This document shows, piece by piece, positions 1 to 9,175 of a DNA stretch of 62,307 nucleotides. A program made the position numbers and the translations under genes. Origin of the DNA: Gammaproteobacteria bacterium (GTDB lineage Bacteria; Pseudomonadota; Gammaproteobacteria; Enterobacterales; Neiellaceae); the NCBI GenBank assembly GCA_017425245.1, contig JAFOOX010000062.1:1-62307 (forward strand), written 5' to 3'. The notes below the pieces were generated by a model that saw only the letters and a program-made list of their open reading frames with translations, ran no database searches and was not told the DNA's origin. Position 1 is the first letter of the stretch, and each line of letters opens with the position of its first letter.

Positions 1-1857
1 GGCTATCTGGTCAAAACCCCGGGGGAGGCTCACGGCAACAGCCTCGCCGGGCGCCAGATCACAGCGGCGCAAGAGGGCGGCTACCTGCAGTGCCCGCTGC
101 GCCAGCACGCCATAGGAGCAGACCGCGCCGTTGGCGATCAGAGCCGCACGGTCGGGCTCTTTCCCGGCTATGGCGAACATGCCGGCGTGGAGCAAGGTAT
201 TGTTCACCAACGGGTGATCTACGCCTGAGGGCATGCGAGCCTGTTGCTGATGGCCGGGCAGTAACTGGGGCAGAGGCTGCCGCCAATGGTCGGCATCTTT
301 TGCCAGCCATGCCAACAAGTCGCAATAGGCGCGGAACATGTCGTCGAGCATCCCTTCGGGGAACAACTCATCTACCGCATCCCAGGCCAGCAGAAGCCCT
401 TCCTCATCCTCATAGATCTGATGGTCCAGCCACACCTGCGGTGTCTGGGAAACCATGTAACGCAAGCGGCCAAGCGTGGCCTTGCAAGCTGGCGTCAGTA
501 ACGGGGTGCCGAGATTACAAGCAAACACCACCGGTGCCATCACCCCCTCGGCCAAGCCGTGCTTGATCAGATCACGTTGAACCTGGACCGCCGAATAGGA
601 TGCGTGGGCGACATCACGATGGAACTGCTGCTGCAGTTCGCGCATACGTTGCGCGAACGACGACGCTTTACGACAGTCACTGCGCAGCAACAGCAGGTTA
701 GTGAAGTCGGCGACGACCTGCTCGATCCCGGGGTGATCGGTCTTGCGATCAAAGAGTGGCAGGTTCAGCGAGAACTCAGGTTCCTGGCTCCACCTGCCCA
801 AAATCTCCGCATAGACAGTAGCCAGCATCATCGCGGGCGTCGCGCCATGGCGGGTCGCCAAACCACGCAAGATCTGCCATGTCTCGCTTGGAAGCTGGTG
901 GCAACGGCGGACAAAGCAAGGCCGCGTGACATGTTCAGGCGCCTTGGCCAAGGGTAGCTGCGGACCTGGAGGCAACTGGGCCAGACAATCCTGCCAGTAC
1001 TTTCGTGCAGTCAGGCGTTGCTCACCATCACGGCTTGCCGCGATCTCCAGATAGCGGGAAAAGCGCCAGCCGGGATCGGCGCCAAGCTCTTGCCCCTGAT
1101 AGGCAGCTGCCAGATCGCGTAACAGGATGTGCAGGCTTTGAACGTCTGCCACCAGCAGGTCGATGTCGAAATGGATGCAGGTGCCGCCATCGGGCAGCAG
1201 TGACAGCGCCAGCCCTGCGACTTCGCCATTTGCCACATCCAGGCGGCGATGTGAAAGGTCATCCCGAACGGCAAGTAAACTCGCCTGGGCGTCACGCTCG
1301 GAAAGTTGCCTGAAATCATGCGTGCGCAGCGGCGGTGCGACCAGATCCTGGCACAGGCGCTGCGTCCCATCCTCACCAAAGCGGGTGCGCAGCATGGCGT
1401 GCTGCAAGAACAGCCGCCGCCACGCACGCTCCAGCCGGGTCGGTTCAATGTTCTGGCCCTCCAGTTCCAGATACGCATGGCAGCCCACGCCTCCGAGAGG
1501 TTGTCCATCCTGACGACCAACCCAGTACGCATGCTGCACATCGGTCAGGCCGAAAGCCTCTGTGTCTTCGATCTGGGCCGATGGGTCCAGGCAGCCGGGT
1601 TCGTCGACAGTGGCTTCTGTGCAGATCTGCGGCGCAAGGGTGTCCAGCAGTTCGAGCCAGTGGCTGAGATAGGGCCGTTCGATGAGTTGCGCGAAGGTCA
1701 ACGGAATACCCGCTCGCCGCCAGTCGTTGACCAGTCGCATGATATGCAACGAATCCAGGCCAAGCTCGATGAGGCTCTCCTGTTCCCGGCCGGCAAGCGG
1801 CTCCGATAACAGGGCCTGGATCCTGGCGATGAAGTCCACGGCATGAGGTACAGCCAT
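1..1857 (-). CDS. Siderophore NRPS, N-terminal part (ArCP-Cy-A...), cut by the left edge
   Basis: Non-ribosomal peptide synthetase that should receive salicylate on its aryl carrier and condense and cyclise it with Cys, Ser or Thr. The frame is open from ATG 1857 to the window edge (619 codons). An N-terminal carrier domain shows LGLDSLHIM with the phosphopantetheine serine at about residue 36. A heterocyclisation-type condensation domain follows (about 100-530): it opens with LTDVQHAYWVGRQ and carries DLLVADVQS (D233, D238, S241), the DxxxxDxxS signature that replaces HHxxxDG in Cy domains. An adenylation domain begins near residue 555 and is lost at the edge. The order matches HMWP2 and PchE. 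ATG overlaps the upstream stop as TGATG, with AGGAGG seven bases before it, so translation is coupled. The amino acid activated cannot be read because the A-domain core is outside. Confidence 0.9.
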   Translation of the reverse strand, partial: MAVPHAVDFIARIQALLSEPLAGREQESLIELGLDSLHIMRLVNDWRRAGIPLTFAQLIERPYLSHWLELLDTLAPQICTEATVDEPGCLDPSAQIEDTEAFGLTDVQHAYWVGRQDGQPLGGVGCHAYLELEGQNIEPTRLERAWRRLFLQHAMLRTRFGEDGTQRLCQDLVAPPLRTHDFRQLSERDAQASLLAVRDDLSHRRLDVANGEVAGLALSLLPDGGTCIHFDIDLLVADVQSLHILLRDLAAAYQGQELGADPGWRFSRYLEIAASRDGEQRLTARKYWQDCLAQLPPGPQLPLAKAPEHVTRPCFVRRCHQLPSETWQILRGLATRHGATPAMMLATVYAEILGRWSQEPEFSLNLPLFDRKTDHPGIEQVVADFTNLLLLRSDCRKASSFAQRMRELQQQFHRDVAHASYSAVQVQRDLIKHGLAEGVMAPVVFACNLGTPLLTPACKATLGRLRYMVSQTPQVWLDHQIYEDEEGLLLAWDAVDELFPEGMLDDMFRAYCDLLAWLAKDADHWRQPLPQLLPGHQQQARMPSGVDHPLVNNTLLHAGMFAIAGKEPDRAALIANGAVCSYGVLAQRALQVAALLRRCDLAPGEAVAVSLPRGFDQIA

Positions 1858-4835
1858 CAGACGGCCTCCTGCGATGCACCAGCGGGGACCGGCGAGAACA
1901 TAACGTAGTCAAGGACGCAGGCAAGCTTCTCTTTGGTTTCCTCAAGTTCACGTACGGGTCTGGATTGGCTCACAATGCCAGCACCCGCCTGGAGCCAGCT
2001 TTCGCCGTTGTGCTGATAGATAGAGCGCAGAATGAGTGCAGCATCCATCGCCCCTTGCCAATCCACTATCAGCACACATCCGCTGTACCAGCCTCTGGCC
2101 GTGCTTTCAAAACGATTGATCGCCTCGATACCCGCCAGTTTTGGAATGCCGGATGCGGTGACCGCCGGGAACAGCGCCTCAAAGGCATCCCAGGCAGTAC
2201 GGCCGTCGCGCAGGCGGCCATTCACTCGAGAGGCAAGATGCTGCACAGAGCCGCGACGCAGCACCTGCATGAACTCGCTGACGTCTATGTCCCGACACAC
2301 CTTGGCCACTTCGTCACAGGCCAGCTTGACCGAGAAGGCATGCTCGGCCACCTCCTTGGCGTCGTTGAGCAGTTCTGTCCGCAGGCGCTCCTCCTCCTCC
2401 CGTGATTCCCCCAAGGCGCGGGTCCCCGCCAAGGGGTTGGTGCTGACCCGGCCATCGCAGCTCACCTCGACAACCGTCTCCGGACTGAATCCCGCCATTC
2501 GTGACTCGCCGATCTGAACCAGGAAAGATCGGGCAGGCGTATTGCGCGCCCGACCCATGCGATAGGTTTCCAGCAGATCGACACCGGCCGGTAGGGGAAT
2601 GCGGCGCGACAGGATCACCTTCTGGTACTTGCGCGCATTGATCTCGTCCACGGCCGCCTGGACGTTTGCCTTGTAGGTGTCTTCGTCGTGGTTGAGCAAG
2701 GCCAACAGGGCCAACTCGTCTGCCGGAGAGCTGGAGATACTGCCAACCTGCTGCGCCTGTTCAATCAGCGTCGTCAACAGGATCAGCATTTCCGGCTCTA
2801 TTGCACGAAGGCGAGCCCGGCCGTCGCCGATACGGACTTCGAGGGCGGGAATAAACAACTCCATCAGCGGCATGTCGGAAGATGGCGCAGCCAGACCGTG
2901 GAAAATCTGCGAAAGTTCGAAACGCGCCACGCCGTAGGCACGCCACGCCTTAACCGCGATCTCGCCAGTAGCCTCGCTAATGGCATCGATCAGTCGAGGC
3001 CTGCGGAATATCTTGCTCGCGGCGCCCTGAGTCAGCTCGACCTGTTCGGCATCAACGCGCAGTGTGGCAACTCTACCCAATCCAATGGACCATTCGCCCG
3101 GTTGTTCGTAGAGGGCGTAATCCACCGCGATCCCCGAGGCGGCCAAAGCTGTAAGAATGCCAATGGGCGGCCCCTTTACCTGCATCTCGCGTTCAACATA
3201 AGTAACTGGATTGGCCGCTGGGGGGGTGTCGGCAGCGGCTGAGTGTTTCTGAGCGAGCGCCACAAGCCGCTGCTTGTCGATCTTGCCGACGGTGGTCAGT
3301 GGCCAGGCGTCAACTTTGAGCAGCTGATCTGGCAGCTTGTAGTGCGGCAGGCCTGCGTCGCGCAGAAAGTTGTGAATTTCAGCCAGGGAGGGGGGCTTTT
3401 CACCGGCGATGATGACTGCGCATGTTCTCTCACCCAATCTTTCGTCGGGCACGGCAACCACGGCACAACCCTCAACGTCGGCATGAAACAGCAGTGCATC
3501 CTCAATCTCGGCGGCAGCAATCTTCTCGCCAGCGCGATTGATCTGTTCCTTGATCCGTCCACGAACCACCAGGTTGCCATCAGCGGTCAGCTGCACCAGG
3601 TCTCCCGACTGGTAGAACCCGTCGGTCGTGAAACTGCAAGCATTTTGCGCAGGAGCCCGATAATAGCCGCGAATGGTATACGGGCCTCGTACCTGAAGCT
3701 CGCCAACTTGTCCTGCGGCCACTGGCCGGCCGTTAGGCCCCACGATCCGAAGCTCGTCATCCGGGCACAACGGACGCCCTTGGGTGTTGAGCACCACGGC
3801 CTCTGGATCGTCCAGACGCGTGTAACAGAGCAGCCCCTCGGCCATGCCGAAGACCTGTTGGATCTGGCAACCCAGGCTGGGTGTGATCTGCCGGGCCAGA
3901 TCCGGCTCCAGCTTGGCGCCACCCACCTGCAGCAGCTGCAGGCTGGATAGGTCGCTGGTATCCCATTTCCGCGCTTCCAACCAAAGCTTGACCAATGGGG
4001 GAACAAGGGCGGTATGGGTGACACGCTCCTGGACGATCAGTGGGAAAGCCTCATCGACACTGGGCGTTTGGGCCATCACCACGCGCCCTCCAACGCCGAA
4101 CGTACCAAGAATACCAGGGCAGGCCAGCGCAAAATTGTGGGCAACCGGCAAGGCTGCCAGGTAGACAGAGTCCCGGGAGAGGCCACAGAGGCGGGCCGAT
4201 TCGGTGGCGTTGTAGAGGTAGTCTGTGTGCCTGCGCGGGATCAGTTTCGGCGTGCCGGTGGTGCCCCCGGATAGCAGGAGCAGGGCGGTATCGGTATGCG
4301 CAGAAGGAGAGAAGGTGCGGGGAGAGTCGTCCACTTGATGCAGGCCCAGCCATGGCCCCGGCTCTCCGTCCACGAGAACGTTGCTGATGGACGGCGCGTA
4401 ACTCCGGGCGCGCGCGGCCAGGTCAAGGTAGTCAAATCCAAGGAAGGAGCGCGGAACTATATAAGTGCTAGGCTCTGCCAGTTGGCACAGCTCCAGAATG
4501 TCTTTCTCGCGATGGGCTGGCATCGCCATGATGGGGATTGCCCCAATGCGAAATAGGGCAAACATGCATGTGACGAACGTTTCGCTGTTCGGCAGCTGCA
4601 TCAGCACCCTGTCACCCCTGACAATGCCGAGCCGGTCAAGCCCGGCGGCCAGGCGATCCACCTTCAGATCGAGTTCACGATAGGTAAGGCGAGAGCTGCC
4701 GTCGATCAGGGCGGGCGCCTGTCCGAAGGTGTCCGCAAGGCTGGCGAGCCACTGTCCCAATGTCTGGCGCTTCCAGTAGCCTGAACTCTCGTAGTGCTGC
4801 TCAAGCGCAATAGCTTCGTAACAACAGTTTTCCAT
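1857..4835 (-). CDS. Salicyl-AMP ligase fused to salicylate synthase
   Basis: One 992-residue chain joining two steps that are separate proteins in the yersiniabactin (YbtE, YbtS) and mycobactin (MbtA, MbtI) pathways. Residues about 1-540 are an aryl-acid AMP ligase of the EntE/DhbE/YbtE family: YWKRQTLGQWL at the N-terminus, SGGTTGTPK (A3 loop), and VGKIDK near its end with the A10 lysine. Residues about 555-985 are a chorismate-utilising enzyme. The motifs NPLAGTRALG, TASGIPK, GWYSG and WLQAGAGI fit salicylate synthases (MbtI, Irp9) better than EntC-type isochorismate synthases. It would turn chorismate into salicylate, adenylate it and load the carrier domain of the next gene. ATG 4835 has AGGAG at five bases; an in-frame GTG at 4841 sits inside that ribosome site and is less likely. 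Salicylate as product is inferred from motifs. Confidence 0.88.
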   Translation of the reverse strand: MENCCYEAIALEQHYESSGYWKRQTLGQWLASLADTFGQAPALIDGSSRLTYRELDLKVDRLAAGLDRLGIVRGDRVLMQLPNSETFVTCMFALFRIGAIPIMAMPAHREKDILELCQLAEPSTYIVPRSFLGFDYLDLAARARSYAPSISNVLVDGEPGPWLGLHQVDDSPRTFSPSAHTDTALLLLSGGTTGTPKLIPRRHTDYLYNATESARLCGLSRDSVYLAALPVAHNFALACPGILGTFGVGGRVVMAQTPSVDEAFPLIVQERVTHTALVPPLVKLWLEARKWDTSDLSSLQLLQVGGAKLEPDLARQITPSLGCQIQQVFGMAEGLLCYTRLDDPEAVVLNTQGRPLCPDDELRIVGPNGRPVAAGQVGELQVRGPYTIRGYYRAPAQNACSFTTDGFYQSGDLVQLTADGNLVVRGRIKEQINRAGEKIAAAEIEDALLFHADVEGCAVVAVPDERLGERTCAVIIAGEKPPSLAEIHNFLRDAGLPHYKLPDQLLKVDAWPLTTVGKIDKQRLVALAQKHSAAADTPPAANPVTYVEREMQVKGPPIGILTALAASGIAVDYALYEQPGEWSIGLGRVATLRVDAEQVELTQGAASKIFRRPRLIDAISEATGEIAVKAWRAYGVARFELSQIFHGLAAPSSDMPLMELFIPALEVRIGDGRARLRAIEPEMLILLTTLIEQAQQVGSISSSPADELALLALLNHDEDTYKANVQAAVDEINARKYQKVILSRRIPLPAGVDLLETYRMGRARNTPARSFLVQIGESRMAGFSPETVVEVSCDGRVSTNPLAGTRALGESREEEERLRTELLNDAKEVAEHAFSVKLACDEVAKVCRDIDVSEFMQVLRRGSVQHLASRVNGRLRDGRTAWDAFEALFPAVTASGIPKLAGIEAINRFESTARGWYSGCVLIVDWQGAMDAALILRSIYQHNGESWLQAGAGIVSQSRPVRELEETKEKLACVLDYVMFSPVPAGASQEAV

Positions 4836-5019
4836 CCTCACTCCTCAGGTAGTAATGCGGCTCACCGACAAACCTGACCGAACAGCCTCGCCTTGAAACA
4901 AAGGACTCAGGTTGAGGGGACCAACGCGCACGTGGACGATGGTTTGAGCTTATGAGGAGATGGCTTATCGCTCTGCCCGAAACGGGACGTGGTCACCCGC
5001 AGCGGGTTTATTTGAGGCG

Positions 5020-5047
5020 GGCCGGTCTGCGCCACGGCAAACCGGCC
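5020..5047 (-). terminator. Hairpin behind the TonB receptor gene, possible terminator
   Basis: Eleven-base arms (GGCCGGTTTGC and GCAGACCGGCC with one G-T pair) around a six-base loop lie 44 bases past the receptor stop. No T-run follows, so termination is only a guess. The rest of 4836-5090 shows no gene and no clear Fur-box match. Confidence 0.3.
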
Positions 5048-5090
5048 GATCGCGGCCAGAGGCTTACTCGTCTGCCGCAAATAAAAGGCA

Positions 5091-7292
5091 TCAGAAGCGC
5101 AGGCTCGCCCCTACCCCGAGGGTTGCACCGCGGGCATAGGAAACACCGAAGACCGGCTCTCCTTGCGCATCGGTGCCAAAACGATCTTTGATGGTCATGT
5201 ACTGTTTGTTCAAGAGGTTGTCGCCGAAGAGGTAGAGCTCGCCATCCCCCCAATCGATGCCCAGCCGCGCCGAAATCAGATGTGCCGGGTCAAGCTTGCC
5301 GAAATTGGAGGCATCGGTGTAACGGCTGCCGACATAGTTGTAGGTCAGCATGGCGTTCACGCTGCTTTCTGCCAGCCATTGGCAAAGCCCGAGATCGCCG
5401 ATTGACGACTGGTATCCCAGTGTTGCCATTGCCTTCCACAGGGGCACGGTGGGAAGTCGGTTGCCGCTGCGCAGCCCACTCTGCAGCGATGCCACTTGCG
5501 CCGAAACATGCCGCAGCTCGCTGTAGGTATAGGCCACACCCGTTTCCATCCACCAGTTCCTGTTAGCACGATAACTGGCATCCAGTTCAAAACCTGCCGA
5601 TCGAGCATCCAGATTGAGGTTTCTTCCCGTGAAGTTCTCGTAATCCCAGCTCTGCATCTGCTCTTTGCGCATGTCATTGAAGAACAGTGCCCCATTGACC
5701 AGCAATGAATGGTCGAGCCAGGTGGAACGCCCCCCGAGCTCATAGCTCATGATGGTCGAAGAGTCGTATGGCGACCGTGCCACACCGCTCCACATCAAGG
5801 CGTTGTCCAATCCGTATCCGCCGCTTTTGTAACCCCTCGAAGCGCTGGCATAGGCCATCAGCCCGTTTGTCCAGTGATGGGTCAGGGCGGTTCGACCGGT
5901 CAGGAAGCGGTAGTGTCTGGATCCCTCTTCCTGGAAAAACGGTATGGCGCCTGGCGCGTCATTGCTTCGGTACTCCGAATGAAAATCTTTGGCTTCATGC
6001 GTTGCTCGCGCCCCGATCGTGAGCACCAGGCCATCATTCAGGGGCACGCTGCCCTCACCGAACAATGCCTGCCCGGTCGTTTTGAGGGCATAGTCGATAC
6101 TGCCGCTGGCTGAAGGGGCGAAGTACCACATCTCGCTGGTCCTGTCCCGATCGGCCCGATCCTGATAGAACGCCATCCCCGCCAGCCAGGCGGTTTCTGC
6201 TCCTGGTTCGGAGACCAGCCTGAACTCCTGCGTCAACCGGGAGTCGCGCTTCCGCCAGTCAATGAAATTGGTTTGCGGATCAAGGAATTGCTCAGGAGGC
6301 AAGCCGCTGAAATCGCTGGCGATCATCGCATCCGGAAAGTTATAGCTGTTGCGGTCGTTCAGGCGTGCGTAACTCGTCTGTGCTGTGAGGGTCGCTGTAC
6401 TGAAGTCATACTCCAGGCGCGAATTGAATGCGTACATGCGGATGTCGTCGACCGTCTGGTTCTGGGCTGCTGTTTTCGCCTCTCCCGGCCGGTACGCAAT
6501 GTAAGCAGTAGGAGCGCTATCGGTGCTTTCTCCCTGCACGCTCAGAAGCCATCGAACCCCGGAGGATGGTGTGAACAACACTGACCCACGCGCGGCCCAG
6601 GTTTGCTCCTCTCCCAAATCGCGTCCAGCGATGTTGTTGATGTAGCCGTCAGCCTCTGAGCGCCGGATCGCCAAGCGGCCGGCAAGAGATCCCGGAACCA
6701 GCGCGCCATTGACGATGGCCTCGGCACGGAAGATGCCATCTGTCCCCACCTCTCCGCGCCCGGATCCCTCGAACACCTCGCTCGGTTGCTCGGGCACCAG
6801 GTTGATAGCTCCCCCCGAGGTGTTGCGCCCGAAGAGGGTGTTCTGAGGCCCTTTCATCACCTCCATCCGTTCGAGATCCAGATAGGGGGAAAACGAAGCC
6901 CCGATCGGCATGGGTGCGCCATCGACGAAGGTCAATACAGAGCTGTCATCGGGGCTCAGCGGCGAGAGAATGGGGCCAACGCCACGCAGGACGATAAAGG
7001 CATTGGAGCGGTCACCGAAGGTACCAACGCTGGCGCCCGCCACATCGCGCAAGGCCGCCGCGCCATCCAGCATTCGCTTGCGTTCCAGATCGTCACCCGT
7101 CTCCACATGCACCGAGCCGGGAATGTCGCTGATCTTCTCCTCACGCTTGCGTGCCGTTACGGTGATTGTCTCCCAAACGACGATTTCATCGTCCTTGGCA
7201 ACCACAGTGGCGCCAACGGGGGAGCTGTTTACCAGCGTACTGCCGAGGGAGATGATCAGAAGCGGGAGAGAGATACATCGTCGTTTGCTCAT
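5091..7292 (-). CDS. TonB-dependent siderophore receptor (FyuA-like), first copy
   Basis: Outer-membrane gated barrel of about 733 residues for a ferric siderophore. A signal peptide (MSKRRCISLPLLIISLGS...) is followed by a candidate TonB box near EIVVWETITVTA. The plug domain has GPQNTLFGRNTSGGAINLV, the barrel has ASRGYKSGGYG, and the chain ends in phenylalanine (GASLRF) as barrel proteins do. These blocks resemble the yersiniabactin receptor FyuA. It is encoded between the ligase/synthase gene and the YbtPQ-like ABC pair on the same strand. ATG 7292 fits the signal peptide; a TTG at 7304 would add four residues. No canonical Fur box was found in 7293-7426, although iron control would be expected. 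A second, related receptor lies at 15080-17266. Confidence 0.9.
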   Translation of the reverse strand: MSKRRCISLPLLIISLGSTLVNSSPVGATVVAKDDEIVVWETITVTARKREEKISDIPGSVHVETGDDLERKRMLDGAAALRDVAGASVGTFGDRSNAFIVLRGVGPILSPLSPDDSSVLTFVDGAPMPIGASFSPYLDLERMEVMKGPQNTLFGRNTSGGAINLVPEQPSEVFEGSGRGEVGTDGIFRAEAIVNGALVPGSLAGRLAIRRSEADGYINNIAGRDLGEEQTWAARGSVLFTPSSGVRWLLSVQGESTDSAPTAYIAYRPGEAKTAAQNQTVDDIRMYAFNSRLEYDFSTATLTAQTSYARLNDRNSYNFPDAMIASDFSGLPPEQFLDPQTNFIDWRKRDSRLTQEFRLVSEPGAETAWLAGMAFYQDRADRDRTSEMWYFAPSASGSIDYALKTTGQALFGEGSVPLNDGLVLTIGARATHEAKDFHSEYRSNDAPGAIPFFQEEGSRHYRFLTGRTALTHHWTNGLMAYASASRGYKSGGYGLDNALMWSGVARSPYDSSTIMSYELGGRSTWLDHSLLVNGALFFNDMRKEQMQSWDYENFTGRNLNLDARSAGFELDASYRANRNWWMETGVAYTYSELRHVSAQVASLQSGLRSGNRLPTVPLWKAMATLGYQSSIGDLGLCQWLAESSVNAMLTYNYVGSRYTDASNFGKLDPAHLISARLGIDWGDGELYLFGDNLLNKQYMTIKDRFGTDAQGEPVFGVSYARGATLGVGASLRF

Positions 7293-7426
7293 GGCTGTAG
7301 ACAACCTTCAATGGGTGGAGAAGGCCTGACTCTAGGAAAACGGAGAGGGTGCCGGCTACCCGACGAAGGTGATCAGGCCCCGTAAAGGGAACCTTCTTTC
7401 GCGGCCCAGGCCCAGCGTCAAGCCGA

Positions 7427-9172
7427 TCACTGACCGCTTAGCTGAGCATTCCACATTGCCGTATACAGGCCGTTGCGTTCGAGCAACTCTGAGTGGGTGC
7501 CGCGCTCTGCCACGGAACCCTCATTCAGGACCAGGATCTGGTCGGCATGCCTGATGGTGCCGAGCCTGTGAGCAATCATGATGACGCTGCAGCCGGTTGC
7601 CAATTGGCCGAGCGACGATTGGACAGCATATTGGGAACGCGGATCGAGCGACGCTGTCACTTCATCAAGGAGAAGCAACGGCGCCTTCTTCAGCAGCGCC
7701 CGGGCAATCGACAGCCGCTGACGCTCGCCTCCTGACAGGCTGGATCCTGATTCGCCCACCCGTGTCCGGTAGCCTTCGCCAAGCCTGGCGACAAACTCGT
7801 CGCAGTTGGCTGCCTTGCACGCCTGCACCACATCTTGATCACTGGCTTGTTCGCAGCCGGCTCGCACGTTGTCGATGACGCTCCCGTCAAACAGCTGAAC
7901 CTGCTGAAAAACCATGCTGATCAGCCGGTATAGCTGATCAGAGCCGATATCACGCAGATCCACCCCGCCGATCCGTATCGCACCGCTATCCGGCATATGG
8001 AATCGCGCAAGGAGATGCAGCAATGTGCTCTTACCCGCGCCAGAGGGGCCAACCACGGCTGTCACACTGCCAGCCGGCACCACAAAGCTGACGTTTTGTA
8101 GCACCGGTTGCTCACCGTAGGAAAATGACACCTGATCGAAGTGCAGGGCCAGGCCATCCGGCTGTTTTGCCACCAAGGGTTCGGGCAGAAGCGGCACAGA
8201 CCACAGTTCATTGAGCTTTACCTCGCTTTGGCAGGCATGCCGCAACATGACCAAATACTCAGCCAGCTCCAGCAAGGGGCCAAGGAACTTGTAGGAAAGC
8301 AGGAAAAATGCCAGCCAGACCATGGCGGGATAGTCAACAGAGAGCAGGTTCCAACCACCGACCAGGAACAGGACAACCAGTCCACTTTCGACGATCAGCC
8401 TGAAGAGCATGACCGGGCCGCCACCCCATGTCTCGATGCCGAGACTCAGCGCCTTCAACTCCGAGAATGCGCCATCCAGCTTGCGCAACCATACGCCTGA
8501 GCGATTGAACAGGCGTAATGTCGCCAGGCCGCCCACAAACTCCACCAGCATCCCGGAGGTTGCCTTGTACCTTGTGTGCTTGAGCTGCACGGCCTGACCA
8601 AACAGTCGCCGACTGGTCATCAGCACCAGCATGGCCAGAGGAACGATGGCCGCAAGTACCAGGGCCAGCCGCCATTCGATGATCGCCAGCAGTCCAAGCG
8701 TCGTCAACGCCAAGCCAGCGGTGGCGATGAGATCCGCCAGAACGTGGGTGAAGATCGACTCGACACGATTGATATCGTCGGTGAGCAAATCGGTCAGGTG
8801 CCCCACCTGTCGGCCTCTTAAAACACCGATAGGCATGTTGCGCACCCGTTCAAGCAGCCGCAGCCGGTACTGTGCAATGATCTGATAGCTGCTCAGAAAA
8901 CAGAGCTTGCGGCCGCCAATGGCGAAACCCAGCTGAATGATGAACAGCCCCGCCAAGGCGAGTGCCAGGTTTTGTGGATCCGCTATCCAAGAAAACCCGG
9001 CCACGGGTGTTTCGAGAACGGCGCCGAGCCAAAGCCAGCAAAGCAGGTAGGGCAGCACTTCACAGCAGCACTCCAGGATCCGCAGGGCAAGTCCAAACCC
9101 CAGGTGCGCGGTTGAAGCACCGCTTTGGCGGATGATGCGTCTTATGCTCCCCCAGGATGTGACCTCTGCCAT
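7427..9172 (-). CDS. ABC transporter, fused permease/ATPase (YbtQ-like half)
   Basis: A 581-residue type IV ABC half-transporter: six membrane helices in residues about 20-310, then a nucleotide-binding domain with GPSGAGKST (Walker A), LSGGERQRLSIARAL (signature), LLLLDEVTASLD (Walker B) and MIAHRLGTI (H-loop). The stop of the partner gene is three bases upstream, so the two are one operon and probably a heterodimer. In Yersinia, YbtP and YbtQ have this exporter-like architecture yet import ferric yersiniabactin, and mycobacterial IrtAB is similar. The siderophore context supports the same role here, but export of the chelator cannot be excluded. Confidence 0.9.
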   Translation of the reverse strand: MAEVTSWGSIRRIIRQSGASTAHLGFGLALRILECCCEVLPYLLCWLWLGAVLETPVAGFSWIADPQNLALALAGLFIIQLGFAIGGRKLCFLSSYQIIAQYRLRLLERVRNMPIGVLRGRQVGHLTDLLTDDINRVESIFTHVLADLIATAGLALTTLGLLAIIEWRLALVLAAIVPLAMLVLMTSRRLFGQAVQLKHTRYKATSGMLVEFVGGLATLRLFNRSGVWLRKLDGAFSELKALSLGIETWGGGPVMLFRLIVESGLVVLFLVGGWNLLSVDYPAMVWLAFFLLSYKFLGPLLELAEYLVMLRHACQSEVKLNELWSVPLLPEPLVAKQPDGLALHFDQVSFSYGEQPVLQNVSFVVPAGSVTAVVGPSGAGKSTLLHLLARFHMPDSGAIRIGGVDLRDIGSDQLYRLISMVFQQVQLFDGSVIDNVRAGCEQASDQDVVQACKAANCDEFVARLGEGYRTRVGESGSSLSGGERQRLSIARALLKKAPLLLLDEVTASLDPRSQYAVQSSLGQLATGCSVIMIAHRLGTIRHADQILVLNEGSVAERGTHSELLERNGLYTAMWNAQLSGQ

Positions 9173-9175
9173 GCC

